Below are positions 58,401 through 64,000 of a stretch of 64,000 nt of DNA, one piece after another; within the stretch, counting starts at the first letter, position 1, and each line of letters begins with the position of its first letter. This DNA comes from Plazaster borealis (Eukaryota > Echinodermata > Asteroidea > Forcipulatida > Labidiasteridae). The DNA lies in assembly GCA_021014325.1 (NCBI GenBank), contig CM037459.1, positions 17,262,501-17,326,500 of the forward strand. The letters are read 5' to 3'. The notes below the pieces were generated by a model. That model worked only from the letters and a program-made list of their open reading frames with translations. It was not told the DNA's origin and did no database searches. A program made the translations under genes and the position numbers.

Positions 58401-61400
58401 TAAAATTTTTGCATGACTCATTTTCATGTTATACCTACAGGGTTAACTTCCCATTGTCATATCTGTACCTACAGTACTCACAGACTGCCGTTGTATTTCA
58501 AAACAGGAACAACATTTTTCTCCTGTGGTGAAAAAAACTTTCCACTAAATAATCTTTGAAAAATGTAGACTAGAAGGAGCCCCTTTTGTTTGTTCATCAA
58601 TGTAGGGGTATGGTAAATGAAGTTAGTATCTAGACTATGGGAGATTGCTCCAGGCTTGCAAACATAATGTTGAAACTGTGCTCAATACCCTTATGTGACA
58701 GGTATCAATCATTATTTGGTCTTGTTCACCCCTAGACATAAATAATTCCTTCCATTGGTTGACATGTCACTGTTTAAATCATTTTCATACTGTAAAAACA
58801 TCAATTTTTTCTGACGTTCTTTGATTTTGTTTCTCTTACCTCACTAACTCTTATTAGTTTATGAGGAAGTACATGTACAGCTGTATTTGTGTTGTGTAAA
58901 AACAAATGTTCTCTATCACTCACCCTACAAGAAGAAATACCCCTTTTCAGGGTTGCTGAAAAGTGAAATGATGTGTACTTTTTTTCCAGCCTCAACTGTT
59001 TGAATTGAATCCTTAATGCAATTTCATGAGTCAATTTGTAAGTGTAAAGAAAACTTACAATTTTTTTATTTGTTTTTAAGTTTCAGATATTTCTGCAAAC
59101 TTTGCAAATAAAATGCAAGGTGTACAATATTGGTAACTACCCAATTAAAAAATGTGTAAGTAATGTTTTGTTTTGATTAACCTTTCAGGCATTTTATCCA
59201 ATGGACCAAACCTTTGAGATTCGACAGGGTGATTATTTGGCTGCACGATGTACGTACAATTCCTTAACAAGACGTACAACAACACATTCTGGGTAAGAGT
59301 TTGGTTAAAAGTTAAGACTATTCAATAAATAAGCACATGAAGCACTTAATATTTAGTGTTTCATCAGGGTGCGAAATTAACGGTTGCCCGGGGCAACCAA
59401 AAAATCACTCGGGCAACCCGTGATCAAACCATAGTTGCCCGTCGGGCAACCTTTAAACAAAATTAGAATTTAGGCCTACCCTGGTTATTATTGTGCCAGC
59501 TCCAAAGATCGTTTGAATTTTCCACATTAAAGCGTTTAACAATTATTATTTATTTTTTAAAATCACGCCGTCCACCGCGAACCATGTGCGAACTTTCCAG
59601 CGTCAGCGCACGTACGCGATGCACACACACAACGCGATGGCACTGTGTAGCGGCGGCATGTTAGCGGATAATGTGTGCACGATGTACTGTACGTTGTATT
59701 ATTCGGATCTCGGACTCGACGCGACGTGGTCATGTTCCATCCCAACTATAGAACCGGCCTAACTATAAATAGTTGGGCACAGGCCCAATCCAAAACACAG
59801 TTGGCCCGGGCCCAACTATAGTTGGGTTGATTCTATAGTTGGAACAGAACGTTCACAAGTAACAAAATGTAGACTGCGCGCACACACGCTTTCCATGAAT
59901 TGCGCTTTCCATGATTCACTGGTGCCACGCAGTCGTTATGCTGCACATATTATAACGAGCATGGGGACAGCTAGCGAACGTGGTGTGAGCGTGCGCAATG
60001 AATATTACTCGCTGCTATTTAATTCACGTGTTTATGTGTCAAACTTGACAAAGTTTCATGACGTGACAATCACAATGAGCCTCCTGAAGTTTGGTTTTAC
60101 GTTGGGTAAAACACCCGTAAGGGGCAATACCGATGCCGGATTAACGGATGATGAAGAACATGTATAGAAATCAGCAAAAATTACTTCAAATCACGGCGAT
60201 GAGACTCACACACGATCGGCGATGTCTGTTTTGATGTCCGTTTCGATGACCATTTATAAATCTTTACCCTATATTGCGCAGAGCATTATTATATTCGGGC
60301 AACCAAAATTACTTTCGGGCAACCTGTTTTTCAGTTGTGGTTGCCCTGGGGCAACCAGCAAATTTTCTTAATTTCGCACCCTGTTGATACATGTCAAACC
60401 AATACTGCACAAATATTGGATGATGCATATGAGTGCATTGTCACAGAATATAATTGCAAGGTGAAATCAGTATGATTGGAAATGACAGATTTGACAGAGT
60501 GATTATATTCTGCCACAATGCACTAACAAAATCATTCATAATTTGTTTCATATAACTCACACATAGTTCCACCTCACACTCCGGGAACACTCTTAGAACA
60601 GATAATCTTTGAGATTCAACATCACTTAATGGATTGAAGGATATTTAGAAATCGTATCTGTAAATGTCTTCCTTTTTCCAGTTGGTTTCCAATGATTTGG
60701 TTTACTTCTGAAGTGTTGTCTGTTCTTATTTATGTTATGTTTCTGTGTGTATTGTGTGCAAACCTCAAATATACCACAACACCCCGTGCAATTGCCTATT
60801 GAGTGTACTGCTTTTGTTTTGGTTTGCCATGGTGCCCTTTGACATGAAAGTGCCCCTCCAAGGGGAAATTAGCTTTGCCCTTTCAAGAACGGAGTTAAAT
60901 GCCATCTTGTCTTATTTTTGTAGGGTTGATTACTAAAGAAATAAATGTCATGTTGGAATCCTTCTTTTGTTCATGTTTCAGTGCAACAGCCAAAGATGAG
61001 ATGTGTAACTTCTACATGATGTATTACACAGACACCATTAATGGCGAGTCTTATAAGACGTGTTGGAATGGCGGCAGTCCACAAATCTTCAGGAATATAC
61101 CATTTGGTAAGAATAGTTTTTTCATCGTCCCTGGTAATCCACTGGTTCATCTTAGTATCTGTTCCTTCTATTCACTGAAGCCTTCTGTCCTATGATATTT
61201 GGATCATTCATCAGACTGTTCTAATAGCTAACCTATTCTCACATGCCTGTCTGTGTTGAGTTTTGGCCTGCATTACTAGACTAGAGTGACCCTTGAGCTT
61301 CTTACACACATTTCAGTAAGAATTTTTGTAACTATCTGACCCCACAGATTCAGACATAGTTCCTCTTCATCCTCCATCACTCCATCGGCAGGAAATCCCT

Positions 61401-61728
61401 CAGGGAGGTGAACCTTATGATCATGGGCCCCAAGAATCTTACGGGTACAACAACAATGAAGAGTCCAACTACAATCCTAACTGGAATGTAGACGACCCAG
61501 ATGATGACACCTACAAGAACTTCCTGGACAAGTGGAGCCGCATCACTCAGCCATATTTCATCCAAGGTGAAAATGAAGGAAGAGATGATGGGATGGGTCA
61601 GATGGTTGAAAATGTAGGAGTAGAAGTGGATACAGTGAAACCTGAGCAAGGGCAGACATCAGAGGGTGTAGAGTGGTCCACAGAGGGAACCAAGATAGAG
61701 CAAGGTTCTGCTGATGAGGGAACGGAGG
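37474..61728 (+). CDS. PAM: Peptidylglycine alpha-amidating monooxygenase, PHM domain exons 1-11 (continues past window)
   Basis: PHM hydroxylates the C-terminal glycine of neuropeptide precursors in secretory granules, using copper, ascorbate and oxygen. Exons: 37474-37671, 38486-38540, 38911-39001, 40454-40542, 44881-44964, 47468-47516, 51299-51366, 56483-56643, 59189-59292, 60982-61106, 61348-61728. GT-AG sites and phases all agree (468 codons so far). Residues 1-25 are a signal peptide ending before QYDTW, followed by an acidic GDGDDDESEPD stretch. Copper A ligands: His97, His98 (NTAHHMLLYGC) and His164 (LQIHYG). Copper B: His235, His237 (RTHAH) and Met307 (DEMCN). Substrate contacts Arg233, Asn309 and Tyr311 are kept. 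Four disulfides are predicted: 72-117, 104-123, 219-327 and 286-308. The vertebrate fifth pair is missing. Exon 11 is an Asp/Glu/Asn-rich linker. A PAL domain, if any, lies beyond 64000, so bifunctional PAM and stand-alone PHM cannot be told apart here. Confidence 0.92.
39592..39838 (+). mobile_element. Composite repeat with tRNA-like module, copy 1
   Basis: A body starting GTCGCATCCCCTTAAGGTGA is followed by a tRNA-like part with A box TAGCTCAGTTGG and B box GGTTCAAATCC, then TTTGTTCAACC. It is about 80 percent like 42608-42850 by eye. The module ACCCAGTCAGTTTCCCTTGT lies just before it (39528-39560) but follows copy 2, so copy 1 may be joined to the remnant of another unit. In PAM intron 3. 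No functional tRNA fold is evident. Confidence 0.7.
40912..41575 (+). mobile_element. 664-bp hAT-like remnant with transposase first exon
   Basis: Perfect 13-bp terminal inverted repeats CAGGGATGCCAGT ... ACTGGCATCCCTG, flanked by the direct repeat TGTTAT (40906-40911 and 41576-41581). Subterminal TTCCGG-rich motifs occur at both ends. The interior has a CpG-bearing promoter-like stretch and a single exon at 41298-41433, followed by a donor and only about 140 bp before the right end. The catalytic part is deleted. In PAM intron 4. Confidence 0.78.
41298..41433 (+). pseudogene. Orphan N-terminal exon of a hAT-like transposase
   Basis: The ATG at 41298 starts MDVEREANLKQIDRG; the middle reads NRFNWRWLESKD and then LSDYMRKIDNAG, ending at a GG|GTAAAT donor. 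The pattern N-R-F-x-W-x-WL-x-x-KD...RKID-x-x-G is, from memory, the region just before the zinc-binding segment of a group of hAT-like transposon proteins. The cysteines and catalytic core are absent. Family assignment is inference. Confidence 0.6.
42608..42850 (+). mobile_element. Composite repeat with tRNA-like module, copy 2
   Basis: Homologous to 39592-39838: same GTCGCATCCCCTTAAGGTGA start, TAGCTCAGTTGG A box, decayed B box AGTTCAAATC, and TTTGTTCAACC, then ACCCAGTCAGTTTACCTTGT at 42866-42896. In PAM intron 4. Confidence 0.7.
42897..44880. other. PAM intron 4, remaining part
   Basis: AT-rich, with many TACATGTA words; no gene apart from the short array at 43986-44085. An imperfect frame at 44772-45080 simply overlaps exon 5. 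Confidence 0.4.
43986..44085. repeat. Short tandem repeat of about 32-52 bp
   Basis: Three copies of ATTTGTTTTTCTTGAGCACA followed by GAACAAAG, one spacing longer than the other. An inverted echo (GAAAAACAAATATTTC, 44096-44111) follows. Confidence 0.8.
45402..45688. mobile_element. 287-bp hAT-like MITE, CAGGGTTCTCCCCA ends
   Basis: Perfect 14-bp inverted tips at 45402-45415 and 45675-45688, flanked on both sides by the direct repeat CTCAT. The interior has TATCGG repeats (ATTTGTGCGTATCGGCACGC). The related end at 34193-34259 shows it is a family. In PAM intron 5. Confidence 0.75.
46203..46442. repeat. 48-bp tandem repeat, five copies
   Basis: Each unit contains GCTCATGAGCTAGTGAGTAC then TGGTGAAGACGTCATGTATT. 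Copies differ at a few bases. TGCTCATGAGC is a palindrome with CATG at its core. In PAM intron 5; non-coding. Confidence 0.93.
47517..51298. other. PAM intron 6, little recognised
   Basis: Contains a dispersed-repeat piece at about 47757-47830 shared with 60405-60470 (GAGTGCATTGTCACA-AATATAA), degenerate GTTGGA-TTTGATGG repeats at about 48540-48745, and a repeat fragment at about 49990-50110 related to 4930-5010. No gene. Confidence 0.45.
51889..54360. repeat. 44-bp minisatellite in PAM intron 7
   Basis: About 56 copies of a 44-bp unit beginning GTTGACCACTCATCACCATG and including AAGTATGGTGATTGGGGTTT. Variants include CACGTTGAAG and GGCGATTG, plus some truncated units near 52670-52800 and 53180-53210. 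Every canonical unit contains ATCACCAT-GAAGT-ATGGTGAT, an 8-bp perfect stem with a 5-base loop. Confidence 0.97.
54361..56482. other. PAM intron 7, distal part
   Basis: No gene or recognised element. A G-rich run lies at about 56082-56098. Frames at 54588-54788 and 55587-55808 are not supported. Confidence 0.4.
56644..58059. other. PAM intron 8, unrecognised
   Basis: Overlapping open frames on both strands at 57002-57450 resemble nothing I know and lack splice context. Possibly an old repeat; not called as a gene. Confidence 0.35.
58060..58316. mobile_element. 257-bp MITE with perfect 22-bp TIRs
   Basis: The left tip GGGCCCAATTTCATGGCTCT plus GC (58060-58081) is the exact inverse of 58295-58316. 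The interior has GCTTA-rich subterminal motifs and no gene. In PAM intron 8. I recall similar GGGCCCAATTTCAT elements from echinoderm DNA (memory only). Confidence 0.82.
59365..60383. mobile_element. 1.02-kb TIR element, CAGGGTGCGAAATTAA ends
   Basis: Perfect 16-bp inverted tips at 59365-59380 and 60368-60383, followed inward by repeated GTTGCCC-GGGCAACC palindromic motifs at both ends. The interior is CpG-rich with frames of 60-90 codons on both strands (59563-59745 minus, 59895-60167 plus) that I cannot assign. No clean target duplication. CAGGG tips suggest a hAT-like remnant. In PAM intron 9. Confidence 0.72.
59742..59842. mobile_element. Small palindromic element nested in the TIR element
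   Basis: CCAACTATAGAA at the left and TTCTATAGTTGG at the right enclose repeated AACTATA and TAGTTGGGC motifs; about 100 bp, almost wholly able to fold back. Confidence 0.6.
60433..60523. repeat. Short inverted repeat (MITE-like)
   Basis: GTGCATTGTCACAGAATATA at 60433 is answered by TATATTCTGCCACAATGCAC ending at 60523, two mismatches in about 22 bp. A related half lies near 47777-47810. Confidence 0.55.
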
Positions 61729-61821
61729 GTGAGTCGAATATGCCTGTTGAATGACAGCAAAATATTAATGAGGGAGAGCAAAATTTATATTCAAGTGAAC
61801 TGATGCTTACTCCTTAACCCT

Positions 61822-64000
61822 TAAGTCCTCAAACCGCCCTAAACTGCCCGACTGTTACTCCTCACACCGTCCTAAACCGCCCTGCATGGCACTCCTCAAA
61901 CCGCCCTATACCGCCCTGCATGTTACTCCTCAAACTTTCCTAAACCGCCCTGCATGTTACTCCTCAAACCGTCCTTAACCGCCCTGCATATTACTCCTCA
62001 AACCGCCCTGCATGTTACTCCTGAAACCGTCCTAAACGCCCTGCATGTTACTCCTCAAACGGTCCTAAACCGCCCTGCACGGTACTCCTTAAACCGTCCT
62101 AAACCGCCCTGCATGTTACTCCTCAAACCGTCCTAAACCGTCCTGCACGATTCTCCTCAAACCGTCCTGCATGGTACTCCTCAAACTGTCCTAAACCGCC
62201 CTGCATGTTACTCCTCAAACCGTCCTAAACCGCCCTGCATGTTACTCCTCAAACCGTCCTAAACCGCCCTGCATGTTACTCCTTAAACCGTCCTAAACCG
62301 CCCTGCATGTTACTCCTCAAACCGTCCTAAACCACCCTGCATATTACTCCTCAAACTGCCCTAAACCGCCCTGCACGTTACTCCTCAAACTGTCCTAAAC
62401 CGCCCTGCACGTTACTCCTCAAACCGTCCTAAACCGCCCTGCATGTTACTCCTCAAACTGCCCTAAACCGCCCTGCATGTTACTCCTCAAACTGTCCTAA
62501 ACCGCCCTGCATGTTGCTCCTGAAACCGTCCTAAACCGCCCTGCATGGTACTCTTCAAGCCGTCCTAAACCGCCCTGCATGTTACTCCTCAAACTGTCCT
62601 AAACCGCCCTGCATGTTACTCCTCAAACCGTCCTAAACCGCCCTGCATGTTACTCCTCAAACTGTCCTAAACTGCCCTGCACGATTCTCCTCAAACCGTC
62701 CTGCATGGTACTCCTCAAACAGTCCTTAACCGCCCTGCATGTTACTCCTCAAACCTTCGTAAACCGCCCTGCATGTTACTCCTCAAACCGTCCTGCATGG
62801 TACTCCTCAAACCGCCCTAAACCGCCCTGCACGGTTCTCCTCAAACCGTCCTGAACCGCCCTGCATGTTACTCCTCAAACCTTCGTAAACCGCCCTGCAT
62901 GTTACTCCTCAAACCGTCCTAAACCACCCTGCATGTTACTCCTCAAACGTCCTAAACCGCCCTGCATGTTACTCCTCAAACCATCCTAAACCGCCCTGCA
63001 TATTACTCCTCAAACCGTCCTAAACCGCCCTGCACGGTACTCCTCAAACCGTCCTTATGCGCCCTGCATGTTACTCCTCAAACCATCCTAAACCGCCCTG
63101 CATATTACTCCTCAAACCGTCCTAAACCGCCCTGCATGTTACTCCTCAAACCATCCTTAACCGCCCTGCATGTTACTCCTCAAACCATCCTTAACCGCCC
63201 TGCATGTTACTCCTCAAACCGTCCTAAACTGCCCTTCATGTTACTCCTCAAACCGTCCTAAACCGCCCTGCATGGTACTCTTCAAGCCGTCCTAAACTGC
63301 CCTTCATGTTACTCCTCAAACCGTCCTAAACCGCCCTGCATGTTACTCCTCAAACCGTCCTAAACTGCCCTTCATGTTACTCCTCAAACCATCCTAAACC
63401 GCCCTGCATATTACTCCTCAAACCGTCCTAAACCGCCCTGCATGTTACTCCTCAAACCATCCTTAACCGCCCTGCATGGTACTCCTCAAACCGTCCTAAA
63501 CCATCCTGCATGGTACTCATCAAACCGTCCTAAACTGCCCTGCATGTTACTCCTCAAACCGTCCTAAACTGCCCTGCATGTTACTCCTCAAACCGTCCTA
63601 AACTGCCCTGCATGGTACTCTTCAAGCCGTCCTTAACTGCCCTGCATGTTACTCCTCAAACCATCCTAAACCGCCCTGCATGTTACTCCTCAAACCGTCC
63701 TAAACTGCCCTTCATGTTACTCCTCAAACCATCCTAAACCGCCCTGCATATTACTCCTCAAACTGCCCTAAACCGCCCTGCATGTTACTCCTCAAACTGT
63801 CCTAAACCGCCCTGCATGTTACACCTCAAACCGTCCTAAACCGCCCTGCATGGTACTCTTCAAGCTGTCCTTAACCGCCCTGCATGTTACTCCTCAAACT
63901 GTCCTAAACCGCCCTGCATGTTACACCTCAAACCGTCCTAAACTGCCCTGCATGTTGCTCCTCAAACCGTCCTAAACCGCCCTGCATGTTACTCCTCAAA
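61822..64000. repeat. 34-bp minisatellite in PAM intron 11, running off the window
   Basis: About 60 copies of a unit made of two 10-mers, AAACCGTCCT and AAACCGCCCT, plus GCATGTTACTCCTC. It starts about 95 bp after the exon-11 donor and continues to the edge. Variants include GTCC/GCCC/ATCC and GTTACT/GGTACT/ATTACT; some units are shortened. The plus strand, the PAM RNA sense, is strongly C-rich and G-poor. Confidence 0.96.

Noticed and set aside
59895..60167. 90-codon frame inside the 59365-60383 element
   Set aside because: Could be a transposase exon, but I recognise no motif; left as element interior.
61822..64000. Telomere-like CCCTAAA motif
   Set aside because: The heptamer recurs only because it is part of a 34-bp unit (CCGCCCTAAACCG in some frames); there is no uninterrupted telomeric repeat.

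Overview
The window looks like nuclear DNA of a marine invertebrate deuterostome, most likely an echinoderm and perhaps a sea star. Genes are split into small exons by GT-AG introns of 0.1 to 5 kb. Base composition is AT-rich. tRNA-derived SINEs, short TIR elements and minisatellites are dense. The protein sequences are clearly alignable to vertebrate orthologues. The clade assignment is inference from these features and from remembered repeat types, not from a search.

Three genes are supported. (1) Minus strand, 6394 down to the left edge: the first three coding exons of the NAD-dependent isocitrate dehydrogenase alpha subunit (IDH3A), ending at the start of a 29-bp minisatellite. (2) Plus strand, 12797-23021: a complete ten-exon gene for the STAGA/SAGA subunit SUPT7L (STAF65-gamma). 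All splice phases agree and it encodes 434 residues. (3) Plus strand, 37474-61728 and beyond the right edge: eleven exons of peptidylglycine alpha-amidating monooxygenase (PAM), covering the signal peptide, the whole copper-dependent PHM domain and an acidic linker. Any PAL half would lie outside the window. The genes serve mitochondrial TCA metabolism, transcription coactivation and secretory-pathway neuropeptide amidation; nothing suggests they act as one system.

Layout: 1-1909 minisatellite in IDH3A intron 3; 1911-6394 IDH3A exons with several TIR or foldback elements in intron 1; 6400-12790 intergenic with SINE, MITE and retrotransposon remnants; 12797-23021 SUPT7L, whose introns hold palindrome-ended elements, a LINE end, two SINEs, a 60-bp repeat and a THAP-exon DNA transposon remnant; 23022-37473 intergenic, including a 1.1-kb retroelement with six CRE octamers; 37474-61728 PAM, with introns holding hAT-like remnants and 48-bp and 44-bp arrays; 61822-64000 a 34-bp array running off the right edge.

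The most unusual structure is tandem amplification of DNA that includes a real 5-prime splice site. In IDH3A every unit of a roughly 65-copy array repeats the exon-3 donor motif. In SUPT7L the exon-4 donor is repeated in a 60-bp array that a SINE later split. Also notable are two internally deleted DNA transposons that each keep only a transposase first exon (THAP type and hAT type), and a PHM that lacks both partners of one vertebrate disulfide.
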